NCBI GenBank assembly: GCA_031261005.1
Contig: JAISKF010000004.1
Coordinates: forward strand, 1-42,757
Direction: 5' to 3'
Origin: Enterobacteriaceae bacterium
GTDB lineage: Bacteria; Pseudomonadota; Gammaproteobacteria; Enterobacterales; Enterobacteriaceae
DNA length: 42,757 bases
Below are positions 18,991 to 29,147 of the stretch, in pieces (position 1 is the stretch's first letter; each line of letters starts with the position of its first letter). Under the pieces are notes generated by a model. That model was not told the origin of the DNA and made no database searches. It saw nothing but the letters and a program-made list of their open reading frames with translations. A program made the translations under genes and the position numbers.

Positions 18991-20249
18991 CGCCATACTC
19001 CTTTGGTGTCGATAACCCATTGTTGTTTAACTTGATCAGCACTGATTGCTTTGAACTGGCGATGATCGACCAGCATGACTAATATGTCAGCTTCTGCCAG
19101 TGCTTTGGCGGTATCAGTCAATGTCGCTTTATTTGCCAGAATTTTTGGTAATTCATGAACATTCGGTTCAACGGCTAAAGTTGTACCGGCATGCCAGTCG
19201 GCGATCAGGTGAGTAATTTCCAGTGCCGGACTTTCACGTAAATCGTCGATGTCTGGCTTAAATGCTAAACCAAAACAAGCGATTTTTACGTCAGCAGCAA
19301 GTCTGCCAGTTGCCGTCAGGCAATCGGCTACCGCCGCTTTCACTTTATCCAGCACCCAGAATGGCTTGCCATCATTCACTTCACGAGCTGTACGGATCAA
19401 ACGCGCATCTTGTGGGTTCTGCGCCACGATAAACCACGGGTCAACCGCAATACAATGCCCGCCGACGCCCGGTCCCGGTTGCAAAATATTAACGCGCGGG
19501 TGACGATTCGCCAGACGAATCAGTTCCCAAACGTTGATGCCTTGATGATCACAAATCAGTGAAAGCTCGTTCGCAAATGCAATATTGACATCACGGAAAC
19601 TGTTTTCCGTTAATTTACACATTTCAGCGGTGCGTGAATTGGTGATAACACACTCGCCTTTTAAGAAAATTTTGTACAATGCGCTGGCGCGTTCAGAACA
19701 ACGCGGCGTCATACCGCCCACAACACGGTCATTTTGGATCAGTTCAACCATCACTTTACCTGGTAGTACACGCTCCGGACAGTAAGCGATATTGACGTCC
19801 GCCGCTTCGCCTTTTTGTTGCGGGAAAGTCAAGTCAGGACGGGCTTCAGCTAACCAGCCAGCCATTTGTTCGGTTGCGCCGACCGGAGAGGTGGATTCCA
19901 GAATCACTAAATCGCCTTTTTTCAGCACGGGCGCGATAGATTTCGCAGCCGCTTCAACATAAACCATATCAGGCTCATGCTCGCCTTTGAATGGTGTTGG
20001 TACGGCGATCAAGAAAGCGTCTGCTGGCAGTGGCTTCGTCACGGCATGTAAACAATTGGCTTCAACCGCTTCTTTAACCACTTTATCTAAATCGGGTTCA
20101 ACAATATGAATTTCACCGCGGTTGATGGTTTCTACCGCGTGCTGGTTAACATCGACACCGATAACTTTTTTCTTGCGCGAAGCAAAAGCTGCCGCTGTAG
20201 GTAAACCAATATAGCCCAGACCGATAACTGAAATTGTTTCAAAACTCAT
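18987..20249 (-). CDS. wecC: UDP-N-acetyl-D-mannosamine dehydrogenase
   Basis: WecC oxidises UDP-ManNAc to UDP-ManNAcA in two NAD+-dependent steps, giving the donor used by WecG. Its 420 residues equal the E. coli length. The N-terminal Rossmann motif is [15 protein letters not shown]; the central [10 protein letters not shown] and the catalytic Cys motif [15 protein letters not shown] follow; the C-terminal nucleotide-sugar domain includes [20 protein letters not shown]. It overlaps wecB by 4 nt and rffG by 4 nt. Nothing unusual is seen. Confidence 0.96.
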   Translation of the reverse strand: MSFETISVIGLGYIGLPTAAAFASRKKKVIGVDVNQHAVETINRGEIHIVEPDLDKVVKEAVEANCLHAVTKPLPADAFLIAVPTPFKGEHEPDMVYVEAAAKSIAPVLKKGDLVILESTSPVGATEQMAGWLAEARPDLTFPQQKGEAADVNIAYCPERVLPGKVMVELIQNDRVVGGMTPRCSERASALYKIFLKGECVITNSRTAEMCKLTENSFRDVNIAFANELSLICDHQGINVWELIRLANRHPRVNILQPGPGVGGHCIAVDPWFIVAQNPQDARLIRTAREVNDGKPFWVLDKVKAAVADCLTATGRLAADVKIACFGLAFKPDIDDLRESPALEITHLIADWHAGTTLAVEPNVHELPKILANKATLTDTAKALAEADILVMLVDHRQFKAISADQVKQQWVIDTKGVWR

Positions 20250-21376
20250 AGCTTCACCTGATTATTTTTTAAAGCATCGAGAATACGCTGACAGGCTTTG
20301 CCATCACCGTATGGATTATGTGCGCGGCTCATTTGATGATATTCATTTTCATCGGTTAACAGCCTGCTCACCTCTTCTAAAATTAATGCAATGTTCGTGC
20401 CAACCAGCCTAACTGTACCAGCAGAAACCGCCTCTGGACGTTCAGTCGTATTACGCATAACCAGCACTGGCTTGCCTAATGACGGCGCTTCTTCCTGAAT
20501 ACCGCCGGAATCGGTGAGAATCAAATAAGCATGATCCATCAAATAGACGAAAGGCAGATAATCTTGCGGCTCAATCAGCGTCACATTATCAATATGGCTG
20601 AGAATACGTTTTACCGGTTCGCGCACATTTGGATTAAGGTGGACAGGATAAACCACCTGAACATCCGGATGCGTGCGGGCAATATCCGCTAATGCGCTGC
20701 AAATACGCTCAAAGCCATCACCAAAACTTTCGCGGCGATGTCCGGTAACGAGAATGATTTTTTTATGTTGCTGTAGAAAAGCATAACGCTGTTCCATTTC
20801 CTGACGCAGATTCACATCAGTACGAATGCGATCACATACCCAAAGCAGCGCGTCGATTACCGTATTTCCGGTAACAAAGATGCGGTTTTCCGCTATCGCT
20901 TCAGTCAGCAGATTGTGTTTTGAGGTTTCTGTCGGCGCGAAGTGATACATCGCCAAGTGACCCGTTAATCGGCGGTTGCCCTCTTCCGGCCACGGAGAAT
21001 AGAGATCGCCCGTGCGTAAGCCTGCTTCAACGTGCCCAACCGGAATACGTTGGTAAAAAGAGGCTAAACTGGTGGCTAAGGTGGTAGTGGTATCGCCGTG
21101 AACCAGCACAACGTCTGGTTTAAATTCTTCTAAAACGGGCTTTAATCCTTCAAGAATGCGGCAGGTGATTTCGGTCAGCCCTTGCCCTGGTCGCATAATA
21201 TCAAGGTCGTAATCAGGTTTTATATTGAATAACTTGAGTACCTGATCCAGCATCTCGCGATGCTGCGCCGTTACACACACTTTTGATTCGAAATAATCAT
21301 CAGCCGCTAACGCATGAACGAGCGGTGCCATTTTAATCGCTTCAGGTCGTGTGCCAAAAACTGTTAACACTTTCAC
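20246..21376 (-). CDS. wecB: UDP-N-acetylglucosamine 2-epimerase (non-hydrolysing)
   Basis: WecB interconverts UDP-GlcNAc and UDP-ManNAc and is the entry to the ManNAcA branch of ECA. The 376 residues equal E. coli WecB. Family landmarks are [68 protein letters not shown], and the UDP-binding loop [20 protein letters not shown]. About 280 bp separate it from wzzE upstream, and that gap is filled by a palindromic element, unusual inside an otherwise tightly packed cluster, so a secondary promoter near wecB is possible. Confidence 0.96.
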   Translation of the reverse strand: MKVLTVFGTRPEAIKMAPLVHALAADDYFESKVCVTAQHREMLDQVLKLFNIKPDYDLDIMRPGQGLTEITCRILEGLKPVLEEFKPDVVLVHGDTTTTLATSLASFYQRIPVGHVEAGLRTGDLYSPWPEEGNRRLTGHLAMYHFAPTETSKHNLLTEAIAENRIFVTGNTVIDALLWVCDRIRTDVNLRQEMEQRYAFLQQHKKIILVTGHRRESFGDGFERICSALADIARTHPDVQVVYPVHLNPNVREPVKRILSHIDNVTLIEPQDYLPFVYLMDHAYLILTDSGGIQEEAPSLGKPVLVMRNTTERPEAVSAGTVRLVGTNIALILEEVSRLLTDENEYHQMSRAHNPYGDGKACQRILDALKNNQVKL

Positions 21377-21474
21377 TAAGCTATCTCTTTTATGTCAGTT
21401 ATCGCGACAGTTACCTGTCAGTCAGGTGTCCGCAGGCACCAATCCTTACCATCAATACATACTAATGACTAATT

Positions 21475-21650
21475 AACCTGAACTTTGGATAAAAAGTTAT
21501 ATTTTTATGATAAATTTCAAATAATTATATTGCTTTTACATAAGAACGGCAATCTACCGATCACCAAACCGCAGTAAATCACCACAGTAAATCAACGGGC
21601 GGTAGATCACCGCCCCTACAAATTACTCTTTACTATCCATATATGAGGTC
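21475..21650. repeat. Palindromic MITE-like element, copy 4, within the ECA operon
   Basis: The left end AACCTGAACTTTGGATAAAA and the right end TTTACTATCCATATATGAGG are imperfect inverses. The core GGGCGGTAGATCACCGCCCC is intact, while the other core (AACGGCAATCTACCG) has decayed. The element occupies most of the wzzE-wecB gap. In a minus-strand operon transcript these hairpins would lie between the two genes. Confidence 0.75.
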
Positions 21651-21655
21651 AATTA

Positions 21656-22687
21656 TTATACTGCTTTACGTCTGCGCGTTAATGCAACACCTGCCCCGAT
21701 TAATCCACCGATACCGCCCCACATAATCAATAAAAACAGACGGCGAGGTTTATCACGGATGATTGGATCTTCCGGTGTACGCAGATAGCGGTATGCTTTG
21801 AATTTAGCATCGGGTTTTGCCCCATCATTCAACGAGGAAAGCACCGCGCGATCATGATCATAATTGCTATCGAAACCAGGTCCGTTGTCCTGCAATGCTT
21901 CATATCGCGCTTGCAGCATGGGTTTTCCCAGTAAATAGAGTTGTGACGTCGGCAGTTGATCCGCTGGTGCGTCCGTTTGTGCGCGGGTAATTCCCTGCTG
22001 TTGTGCCGTTTGCAACGCATTCTGCACTAATTTCAGCTCACGCTGATATGCCGCATTCGCGACCTCTTCCTGACGCTTTAACTGGTTAGCCAATGAGGTT
22101 TGGCGTACTGACCACGAACCAACTAACTCATCATTCAGATTAGAAACAGCACGCTGATTAGCAAAATCAACATACTGACGTAACAGTTGATTGGCATCAC
22201 TGGGTGTTTCAGCGATCAACTTAACGCTGTCATTCATTCCCTTTTTATCGTCTTTAGGAACAAACGTAATGTTGTTAATCATCTCATCGAGCAATACCGC
22301 ATCAGCGCGCGCATCACCCTCTTTACGCTGCTGATAATAATCAGATTTCAGCCAGAAATCACGGCGCGCATCATACGAGGAAAGCTGCATAATAAACTCG
22401 TTATACACATCTTCGGTGATGGGTGTTTCTGAACTGCTGCTATTGCTGTCGCGAGTCAGTCCGCGCAAGAACTGTTCTTGGGAATAGTAGCCGCCAAGCA
22501 TACTAATGGTGGGTTTATCCGTAATTGCAGTGGTACTCCACTCTTGTTTGACAAGATAGGAATAACCCAATGCCGCGATAGCAAAAATAACCGCAATACC
22601 AACAATCCATATTTTGCCGTACCACAATGAATGGCACAGACGGCGAATATCTAATTCGTTATCCATTGACTGAATTTCTGGTTCCAT
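21656..22687 (-). CDS. wzzE: ECA chain-length regulator WzzE
   Basis: WzzE is a polysaccharide co-polymerase that sets ECA chain length by oligomerising in the inner membrane and acting on WzyE. The 343 residues (348 in E. coli) show the expected plan: cytoplasmic N-terminus with NELDIRRLCHSLWYGKIWI, first membrane helix at about residues 30-49, a large periplasmic helical domain with long coiled coil (QTSLANQLKRQEEVANAAYQ), then PEDPIIRDKPRRLFLLIMWG leading into the second helix, and a basic C-terminus (TRRRKAV). It starts 21 nt after wecA. Confidence 0.95.
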   Translation of the reverse strand: MEPEIQSMDNELDIRRLCHSLWYGKIWIVGIAVIFAIAALGYSYLVKQEWSTTAITDKPTISMLGGYYSQEQFLRGLTRDSNSSSSETPITEDVYNEFIMQLSSYDARRDFWLKSDYYQQRKEGDARADAVLLDEMINNITFVPKDDKKGMNDSVKLIAETPSDANQLLRQYVDFANQRAVSNLNDELVGSWSVRQTSLANQLKRQEEVANAAYQRELKLVQNALQTAQQQGITRAQTDAPADQLPTSQLYLLGKPMLQARYEALQDNGPGFDSNYDHDRAVLSSLNDGAKPDAKFKAYRYLRTPEDPIIRDKPRRLFLLIMWGGIGGLIGAGVALTRRRKAV

Positions 22688-22708
22688 GTCTAAAACAAAA
22701 GCCTCTGG

Positions 22709-23806
22709 TTAGGAAATACGCTGATTCTCATGCGCTCGCCGCATACGCCGCTTAACACGTTTGATAAAACGAGCAACGCGCCAAGCATGTTTAATGCAAA
22801 AGCCATATAAAATAAACACAAGCAAAAATAGTACCAACATCATCCATTCAGAGATAAACAGGATGTGTTCGCCGATAACACCCATGGCAGCCAGCATCGC
22901 CGCAGCCAAAGTAATTAATACAAATGCCTGACGGGAAGTGAATCCAGCTCGCATAATAAGGTGATGGATATGTTGCCGGTCAGCAGAAAAAGGACTCATG
23001 CCTTTACGTAAACGACGATACATAATGGCAATCATATCAATGAGGGGAATGGCGATAACCCAAAGTGCGGTGACAGGGTCCATCGGGTGTCCGATGCCTT
23101 GCGTACTTTGCAGTAAAATCCAGATAACCGTGAAACCAATCAGCGTACTGCCCGCATCACCCATAAAGACTTTATAGCGTTTGCCGAAAGCACCAAGATT
23201 CAACATCAGATAAGGAATAATTGCGGCGATAATCGCGAAACACCAGTAACCTAAATGTGTTTGCCCGTCCATTATCAGCAAAATACCCAGTGCGCCGAAC
23301 GTTACACTCGCTAAACCGCCAAGCAAGCCATCAATACCGTCAACCATGTTAAAAGCGTTGATTGATGCCCATACAGCAAACAGCGTCACCAGATAACCTA
23401 CAGGTCCCAGTACCAGTTCCCACGGTCCAAGAATTCGCCCCAGACTATGTAAATAGAGTCCGGCACAATACATCATGGCGATGGCAACGAGAGCCTGAAC
23501 ACTCGCGCGGAATTTAACACTGATGTCAAACCGGTCATCGACAGCACCGACAACGACTAAAATACCGGCGCAGATAAGATAAATGCCGGGTTGCTCAATC
23601 TCGTTCCAGTTAAGAAACAAATATAAGCAAATCCCGACATAAACAGAAATACCGCCAACTAAAGGTATGACACCATCATGGCGTTTTCGATTGTTAGGCT
23701 TATCCACTAAGCCAATTCTTTTGGCAATTTTGCGAGCAATGAACAAAAAAGCCAGCGAGAACAAAAAAACAATGGCAAGATTGCCACTTACACTGAGTAA
23801 ATTCAC
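22709..23806 (-). CDS. wecA: UDP-GlcNAc:undecaprenyl-phosphate GlcNAc-1-phosphate transferase
   Basis: WecA (Rfe) makes undecaprenyl-PP-GlcNAc, the first lipid intermediate of ECA and of many O-antigens. The 365 residues (367 in E. coli) contain about eleven membrane helices and the cytosolic motifs of the family: RKRHDGVIPLVGGISVYVG, VVGAVDDRFDISVKFR with the Asp pair, AFNMVDGIDGLLGGLAS, and ADRQHIHHLIMRAGFTSRQA with the HIHH motif. The C-terminus is very basic (KRVKRRMRRAHENQ). It follows rho in the same direction after 72 nt, the conserved rho-wecA order. Confidence 0.96.
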   Translation of the reverse strand: MNLLSVSGNLAIVFLFSLAFLFIARKIAKRIGLVDKPNNRKRHDGVIPLVGGISVYVGICLYLFLNWNEIEQPGIYLICAGILVVVGAVDDRFDISVKFRASVQALVAIAMMYCAGLYLHSLGRILGPWELVLGPVGYLVTLFAVWASINAFNMVDGIDGLLGGLASVTFGALGILLIMDGQTHLGYWCFAIIAAIIPYLMLNLGAFGKRYKVFMGDAGSTLIGFTVIWILLQSTQGIGHPMDPVTALWVIAIPLIDMIAIMYRRLRKGMSPFSADRQHIHHLIMRAGFTSRQAFVLITLAAAMLAAMGVIGEHILFISEWMMLVLFLLVFILYGFCIKHAWRVARFIKRVKRRMRRAHENQRIS

Positions 23807-23829
23807 GATAGCGACTCTGAATAAAATGA

Positions 23830-23861
23830 ATGAGTATCAAGACATTACCCTCAATACTCAT
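23830..23861 (-). promoter_or_regulatory. Dyad between rho and wecA
   Basis: ATGAGTAT and ATACTCAT form a perfect 8-bp stem with a 16-nt loop. On the minus strand it is followed by TCATTTTATT. It may act as a partial terminator after rho and so set ECA operon read-through; the AT-rich stem and poor T tract make this uncertain. Confidence 0.45.
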
Positions 23862-23878
23862 ACTTATTTAGTCTATTA

Positions 23879-25138
23879 TTATGAACGCTTCATCATATCG
23901 AAGAATTCATCATTAGTTTTTGTCATAGCCAATTTATTCATGAGGAATTCCATTGCATCAATCTCACCCATCGGGTGAATAATTCTGCGTAAAATCCACA
24001 TTTTTTGCAGCTCTTCCGGCGTTGTCAGTAACTCTTCTTTACGTGTACCAGAACGATTGTAATCAATTGCCGGGAATACGCGTTTTTCTGCAATTTTACG
24101 AGATAAGTGCAGCTCCATATTACCCGTGCCCTTAAATTCTTCGTAGATCACTTCGTCCATTTTAGAACCCGTATCGACCAGTGCAGTAGCAATAATTGTC
24201 AGACTGCCGCCCTCTTCTACATTACGCGCCGCACCAAAGAAACGTTTAGGACGATGTAACGCATTGGCATCAACACCACCAGTCAACACTTTACCGGAAG
24301 CAGGAACGACCGTGTTATATGCACGTGCTAAACGTGTGATGGAGTCCAGCAGAATAATGACGTCTTTTTTATGTTCGACAAGACGTTTGGCTTTTTCGAT
24401 AACCATCTCTGCCACTTGAACGTGACGAGAAGCTGGCTCATCAAAGGTTGAAGCCACAACTTCACCTTTAACAAGACGCTGCATCTCAGTCACTTCTTCC
24501 GGACGTTCGTCGATCAGCAATACCATCAATACACAATCTGGGTGGTTATAGGCAATGCTCTGGGCGATGTTTTGCAGCAACATGGTTTTACCGGCTTTTG
24601 GCGGAGCAACAATCAGACCGCGCTGACCGCGGCCAATCGGCGCTGCCAGATCCAGAACGCGCGCCGTTAAATCTTCCGTAGAACCATTACCGCGTTCCAT
24701 ACGTAAACGAGAGTTCGCATGCAGCGGCGTTAAGTTTTCAAACAGAATTTTATTACGGGCATTTTCTGGCTTATCAAAGTTAACTTCATTCACTTTCAGC
24801 AGTGCAAAATAACGTTCGCCCTCTTTTGGCGGACGAATTTTGCCGGAGATAGTGTCACCAGTGCGTAAGTTAAAGCGGCGGATTTGACTAGGAGAAACGT
24901 AAATATCATCAGGACCAGCGAGGTAGGAACTATCAGCAGAGCGGAGAAAACCAAATCCGTCTTGCAGGATTTCCAGCACGCCGTCGCCGAAAATATCCTC
25001 GCCGCTTTTTGCATGTTGTTTGAGGATTGAGAAGATAATGTCTTGTTTACGCATACGGGCTAGATTTTCTAGTCCCATATTTTCGCCGAGAATAATTAGC
25101 TCAGAGACCGGCGTATTCTTTAGTTCGGTAAGATTCAT
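23879..25138 (-). CDS. rho: Transcription termination factor Rho
   Basis: Rho is a hexameric RNA-dependent ATPase that ends transcription at C-rich unstructured RNA. The ATG at 25138 gives [15 protein letters not shown] and 419 residues, exactly the E. coli length; the open frame upstream to 25279 runs through a palindromic repeat and is not likely to be translated. Landmarks are the RNA-binding cold-shock-like domain ([18 protein letters not shown]), the P-loop [12 protein letters not shown], the Walker B stretch [13 protein letters not shown], the Q-loop/R-loop region and the C-terminal [12 protein letters not shown]. The long leader upstream fits the known autogenous attenuation of rho. 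Confidence 0.97.
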   Translation of the reverse strand: MNLTELKNTPVSELIILGENMGLENLARMRKQDIIFSILKQHAKSGEDIFGDGVLEILQDGFGFLRSADSSYLAGPDDIYVSPSQIRRFNLRTGDTISGKIRPPKEGERYFALLKVNEVNFDKPENARNKILFENLTPLHANSRLRMERGNGSTEDLTARVLDLAAPIGRGQRGLIVAPPKAGKTMLLQNIAQSIAYNHPDCVLMVLLIDERPEEVTEMQRLVKGEVVASTFDEPASRHVQVAEMVIEKAKRLVEHKKDVIILLDSITRLARAYNTVVPASGKVLTGGVDANALHRPKRFFGAARNVEEGGSLTIIATALVDTGSKMDEVIYEEFKGTGNMELHLSRKIAEKRVFPAIDYNRSGTRKEELLTTPEELQKMWILRRIIHPMGEIDAMEFLMNKLAMTKTNDEFFDMMKRS

Positions 25139-25221
25139 ATTGGTGGGTTCTTTAACTAGGGGTCTGTCTCGAAAAGTCTTATGAATAGCTGGCGATATGC
25201 GCCAAGCCTGCATTATTAAAA

Positions 25222-25347
25222 TATATCCGTCATCTTTCAAGTCGCAGGATTGTTGGCTGCTTTCGTTCACCCTAATCACTTATTGATATAAGCGCATAAG
25301 GATTCTCTCAGTTGCCGCCAACCTGTATCTCGAAAGATTTTAGATAC
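25222..25347. repeat. Enterobacterales-type palindromic intergenic repeat in the rho leader
   Basis: The left arm TATCCGTCATCTTTCAAGTC continues to GTTGGC, and the right arm runs from GCCAACCTGTATCTCGAAAG to TAGATA; the arms are imperfect inverses around a core with TTCGTTCACCCTAATCACTT. This resembles the family seen in Yersinia, Serratia and relatives (TTCAAGTTGCA with TTGGCTGC and CACCC-AATCACTTA), recalled from memory. It sits in the transcribed leader of rho. A half copy is at 26233-26260. Confidence 0.6.
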
Positions 25348-25444
25348 ATTCAGTCATTATTTTTTATTATCAGAAAAACATCATGACAATATCTGATTAC
25401 ACATAGGAAAACTCAGAAATAATATCTGAATACACACTCTAAAA

Positions 25445-25531
25445 CTTGTTTTAAAATCATAACAATCGCAGTCTGTAACTGAGATTTGAGTCAACTGCAT
25501 GAGGAGCTTTAAGCTACGATTTTAAAACGAG
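25445..25531. promoter_or_regulatory. Long AT-rich dyad upstream of rho
   Basis: CTTGTTTTAAAATCATA (25445-25461) and TACGATTTTAAAACGAG (25515-25531) are inverse repeats with two mismatches, about 53 nt apart. They could form a long hairpin in the rho leader RNA, or be a protein site or relic of a repeat. The remainder of 25348-25778 holds no ORF or clear promoter that I can support. Confidence 0.4.
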
Positions 25532-25703
25532 TATACATTCGATGTATATAGATAGATCTACATGAGAAGCGGAACTAAAGGTAGCACGCTTTATTGCTGT
25601 AGTCTACGGTTCACCTAACAAATTACGGAGCAATACCCTATTTTTTGTGCCACTTTTATCGCCTGCCGAGCCTGTTTTATAACTAGCCGCGCAGCGAAAT
25701 ATT

Positions 25704-25750
25704 CCTTGTTTATCTATCAATTTACATGAATAAAATGAAGATAAACAAGG
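25704..25750 (-). promoter_or_regulatory. 11-bp inverted repeat downstream of trxA
   Basis: CCTTGTTTATC and GATAAACAAGG are perfect inverses with a 25-nt AT-rich loop, about 30 nt past the trxA stop. No T tract follows, so this is not a standard intrinsic terminator. It may stabilise the trxA mRNA 3' end or separate trxA from the rho leader. Confidence 0.45.
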
Positions 25751-25778
25751 ATAACAGATTAAAAAACAAACTTTTTAA

Positions 25779-26105
25779 TTAAATATTGCTATCTAAAAAC
25801 TCTTTTAACTGTGATTTTGATAACGCGCCAACTTTCGTTGCGACTACTGCGCCATCTTTAAACAACAATAAAGTCGGGATACCGCGAATACCATATTGAG
25901 GAGCGGTTGCCGGATTTTGGTCAATATTCAGTTTAGCAATGGTCAGTCTGCCTTCATACTCCGTCGCCACTTCGTCCAGAATCGGGGCAACCATTTTGCA
26001 CGGACCGCACCATTCAGCCCAGAAGTCCACAAGAATAGGACCCGCAGCTTTTAAAACATCACTTTCAAAGCCTGCATCAGTTAAGTGAATAATTTTTTCG
26101 CTCAT
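25779..26105 (-). CDS. trxA: Thioredoxin 1
   Basis: TrxA is the general cytosolic disulphide reductant, recycled by thioredoxin reductase. The active site WAEWCGPCK is intact, as are the cis-Pro loop [11 protein letters not shown], buried Asp in LVDFWAEW, and the C-terminal helix [15 protein letters not shown] choose the ATG at 26105, which gives [13 protein letters not shown] and 108 residues (109 in E. coli); GGAG lies 6 nt upstream. The ATG at 26117 overlaps that ribosome site and adds four residues. It precedes rho in the same direction and is divergent from rhlB, as in E. coli. Confidence 0.97.
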   Translation of the reverse strand: MSEKIIHLTDAGFESDVLKAAGPILVDFWAEWCGPCKMVAPILDEVATEYEGRLTIAKLNIDQNPATAPQYGIRGIPTLLLFKDGAVVATKVGALSKSQLKEFLDSNI

Positions 26106-26232
26106 GTTTGACTCCACAAGATTAGATATGGTTTCTTTGATGGTATATTAACCAAAAAGAAACGTTGGATATATGCTGACTTTATTTCAACGGATACGCA
26201 TTCGTAAAGCAATTCTTTCATTACGGGGATAC

Positions 26233-26260
26233 CGCCGCATCTTGAAAGATGACGGTTATA
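26233..26260. repeat. Half copy of the palindromic intergenic repeat
   Basis: GCCGCATCTTGAAAGATGAC followed by GG-TATA is shared with one arm of the repeat at 25222-25347 (GACTTGAAAGATGACGG-TATA in inverse orientation). It lies in the trxA-rhlB divergent region, 26 nt before rhlB, so it is probably in the rhlB leader. Confidence 0.5.
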
Positions 26261-26285
26261 AGGTTAACTGATATTCTACACCACT

Positions 26286-27569
26286 ATGAGCAAAACACAT
26301 TTAACTGAACAGAAGTTTGCCGACTTCGCACTCAATCCATCGGTAGTAAAAGCCCTTGAAAATAAAGGATTTCACTACTGTACGCCAATTCAAGCATTGG
26401 CGCTTCCGTATACGGTTGCAGGACGTGATGTTGCAGGACAGGCACAAACAGGTACCGGAAAAACACTGGCTTTTCTGGCATCAACCTTTAATTATTTACT
26501 GACACACGCCGCTGACAGTAACCGCCAAATTAATCAACCGCGCGCCTTAATTATGGCACCGACCCGTGAACTGGCAGTACAGATCCATCACGATGCCGAA
26601 GCGCTAGCAGAAGAAACCGGTTTAAAGATCGGTCTGGCTTACGGCGGAGATGGTTATGATAAGCAACTGAAAGTATTAGAAGCGGGTGTTGATATTCTGA
26701 TTGGTACAACCGGTCGTTTGATCGACTATGCCAAACAGAATCATATCGATCTGGGCGCGATTCAGGTTGTCGTGCTTGACGAAGCGGATCGCATGTTCGA
26801 TCTGGGCTTTATCAAAGATATTCGCTGGTTGTTCCGCCGTATGCCGCCAGCAAATCAACGCCTGAATATGTTGTTCTCCGCCACCTTGTCTTTCCGCGTG
26901 CGTGAATTAGCTTTTGAACACATGAATAACCCGCAATATGTCGAGGTTGAACCGACACAAAAAACCGGTCATCGCATCAAAGAAGAGCTGTTCTATCCGT
27001 CTAACGAAGACAAAATGCGCCTGCTGCAAACGCTGATTGAAGAAGAGTGGCCGGATCGCTGCATCATTTTCGCCAATACCAAACATGCCTGCGAAGATAT
27101 TTGGGGGCATTTAGCTGCCGATGGTCATCGCGTTGGTCTGCTGACTGGTGATGTCGCTCAGAAAAAACGCCTGAATATTCTGGAAGATTTTACCAACGGT
27201 AATCTGGATATTCTGGTTGCAACTGATGTTGCCGCTCGCGGTTTACACATTCCGGAAGTAACGCACGTATTCAACTACGATTTGCCCGATGATTGCGAAG
27301 ATTATGTGCACCGTATCGGCCGTACCGGACGCGCAGGTGCCAGCGGGCATTCCATCACACTTGCTTGTGAACAATACGCCTTAAACTTACCGGCAATTGA
27401 GCAATATATTGAACATTCAATTCCAGTCAGCCGTTACAATCCTGATGCGTTATTGACTGATTTTCCACCAGCAAAACGTCTGGCACGTCCGCGTACCATC
27501 AGCGGACCAAGACGCAGCAGCGGTCCGCGCCGTAACAGCCCGCCGCGTAACAGAAAACGTCCGGGTTAA
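26286..27569 (+). CDS. rhlB: ATP-dependent RNA helicase RhlB
   Basis: RhlB is the DEAD-box helicase of the RNA degradosome, unwinding RNA for PNPase and RNase E. The 427-residue protein has the N-terminal [16 protein letters not shown], the Q motif ([17 protein letters not shown]), motif [19 protein letters not shown], motif [10 protein letters not shown], motif III SAT, and the C-terminal RecA domain with [15 protein letters not shown] and [11 protein letters not shown] basic C-terminal tail rich in Arg, Pro and Ser ([17 protein letters not shown]) is typical and binds RNA and RNase E. gppA follows after 9 nt in the same direction. Confidence 0.97.
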   Translation: MSKTHLTEQKFADFALNPSVVKALENKGFHYCTPIQALALPYTVAGRDVAGQAQTGTGKTLAFLASTFNYLLTHAADSNRQINQPRALIMAPTRELAVQIHHDAEALAEETGLKIGLAYGGDGYDKQLKVLEAGVDILIGTTGRLIDYAKQNHIDLGAIQVVVLDEADRMFDLGFIKDIRWLFRRMPPANQRLNMLFSATLSFRVRELAFEHMNNPQYVEVEPTQKTGHRIKEELFYPSNEDKMRLLQTLIEEEWPDRCIIFANTKHACEDIWGHLAADGHRVGLLTGDVAQKKRLNILEDFTNGNLDILVATDVAARGLHIPEVTHVFNYDLPDDCEDYVHRIGRTGRAGASGHSITLACEQYALNLPAIEQYIEHSIPVSRYNPDALLTDFPPAKRLARPRTISGPRRSSGPRRNSPPRNRKRPG

Positions 27570-27578
27570 TTTTATGGC

Positions 27579-29102
27579 ATGAACACGGATAACAGATTAA
27601 GTCCAATGAATAAAAGAACCGGCGAATCGCCGCTGTATGCGGCTATCGATCTTGGCTCAAACAGCTTTCATCTGCTGGTTATCCGTGAAACGTCGGGAAG
27701 CATTCAAATTCTCGACCGAATCAAACGTAAAGTCCGGCTTGCCGCCGGACTCGATACACAAAATCATCTCAGTGAAGAAGCCATGCAGCGCGGCTGGCAA
27801 TGTTTAAAACTCTTTGCCGAACGCTTGTATAACATTCCGCCAGAACATACACGCATTGTTGCCACTGCTGCATTACGTACCGCGAAAAATTCCGCCCAAT
27901 TTATTGCTAAAGCCGAAAATATTCTTGGCTTACCGGTAAATATCATCAGCGGCGAACAAGAAGCACAGCTCATTTATCAAGGTGTCGCTCACACAACAGG
28001 CGGCGCAAAATCGCGGCTGGTCGTCGATATTGGCGGCGGCAGCACCGAGCTGATCACCGGTGATGATGACAAAATCGCCCAACTTGTCAGCCTGCCGATG
28101 GGTTGCGTCACTTGGCTGGAACGCTACTTCGGCAAGCGCGTTCTCAGTACAGAGAGCTTTTATCAAGCGGAATCTGCCGCGCGTCACCATTTATTGCATA
28201 TTGCTGACAAGATGAAACAGCAGAGCTGGCAAATTTGTGTCGGCGCATCAGGCACCGTTCAGGCATTGCAAGAAATCATGGTTGCTCAAGGCATGGACGA
28301 ACAAATCACTCTGGATAAATTGCAACAATTAAAAGAGCAAGCGATCCAGTGCGGCAAGTTAGAAGAGCTAGAAATTGAGGGGCTGACGCTGGAAAGAGCG
28401 CTGGTTTTTCCAAGTGGATTATCCATTCTGATCGCCATTTTTGAAACGCTTGGCATTGAGAGCATGACACTAGCAGGCGGCGCGCTGCGCGAAGGGTTGA
28501 TTTACAACATGCTCCATCTTCCCATCGAAAAACATATTCGCCAGATAACCGTACAAACGATCCAACAACGTTACGCCATCGATCTGGATCAAGCCGATTT
28601 AGTCAGCCAACTGGCAGAAAATCTTTGCCGCCAGCTAAAACCGTGCTGGCACATCAGCAACAGCATGGCAGAGCTATTGCATTGGGCGTGCCAGCTACAT
28701 GAAATTGGACTAAGCATTAATTTCAAACAATCCGCTCAACACGCATTTTATCTGCTGAATAATATCGACATGCCCGGCTTCACACCGGCACAAAGAAAGC
28801 TATTGTCCGCACTACTACTCAATCAAACTAACGCCATCAATTTATCTGTACTAACGGAACAAAACGCCTTATCCCACCAGCAAGCGCAGCAGTTGGTGCG
28901 TATCTTACGCATAGCCATTTTATTTAGCCGCGCCCGCCATCGCGATCAAATTCCAGAAATTGCCATCAGCAGTCAAGGTGAACAATTAAGTATCAAAATA
29001 GATAAAGCATGGCTGGCAGCCCACCCGTTACAGGCAGAAGCCTTACAGCAGGAAAGCCGCTGGCAAACGAATAGCCATCTTCCGTTGGTGATTAGCGAAT
29101 AA
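27579..29102 (+). CDS. gppA: Guanosine-5'-triphosphate,3'-diphosphate pyrophosphatase
   Basis: GppA hydrolyses pppGpp to ppGpp and belongs to the Ppx/GppA branch of the actin-like ATPase fold. The catalytic core is clear: [18 protein letters not shown] near the N-terminus, [35 protein letters not shown] sequence ([16 protein letters not shown]), [16 protein letters not shown] and [14 protein letters not shown]. The C-terminal HD-like domain includes [19 protein letters not shown]. The frame gives 507 residues; starting at the Met at 27606 gives 498, closer to the 494 of E. coli, and neither start has a strong ribosome site. In E. coli rep follows on the other side; here an accessory island is inserted between them. 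Confidence 0.95.
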   Translation: MNTDNRLSPMNKRTGESPLYAAIDLGSNSFHLLVIRETSGSIQILDRIKRKVRLAAGLDTQNHLSEEAMQRGWQCLKLFAERLYNIPPEHTRIVATAALRTAKNSAQFIAKAENILGLPVNIISGEQEAQLIYQGVAHTTGGAKSRLVVDIGGGSTELITGDDDKIAQLVSLPMGCVTWLERYFGKRVLSTESFYQAESAARHHLLHIADKMKQQSWQICVGASGTVQALQEIMVAQGMDEQITLDKLQQLKEQAIQCGKLEELEIEGLTLERALVFPSGLSILIAIFETLGIESMTLAGGALREGLIYNMLHLPIEKHIRQITVQTIQQRYAIDLDQADLVSQLAENLCRQLKPCWHISNSMAELLHWACQLHEIGLSINFKQSAQHAFYLLNNIDMPGFTPAQRKLLSALLLNQTNAINLSVLTEQNALSHQQAQQLVRILRIAILFSRARHRDQIPEIAISSQGEQLSIKIDKAWLAAHPLQAEALQQESRWQTNSHLPLVISE

Positions 29103-29108
29103 TAACTA

Positions 29109-29134
29109 AAAAGCCCTGATATATCAGAGCCTTT
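29109..29134 (+). terminator. Weak bidirectional terminator between gppA and yagU
   Basis: CTGATATATCAG is a self-complementary hairpin extended by GC/GC with one mismatch pair and flanked by AAAA and TTTAT. The genes on both sides converge here. Confidence 0.55.
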
Positions 29135-29147
29135 ATATAGCAAAAAA

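Noticed and set aside
25139..25279. N-terminal extension of Rho by 47 residues
   Set aside because: It translates a palindromic intergenic repeat, while the ATG at 25138 gives the exact family start and length.
26173..26274. A 33-codon ORF upstream of rhlB (MLTLFQRIRIRK...)
   Set aside because: It runs through a half copy of the intergenic repeat, with no convincing ribosome site; the basic composition is a by-product.
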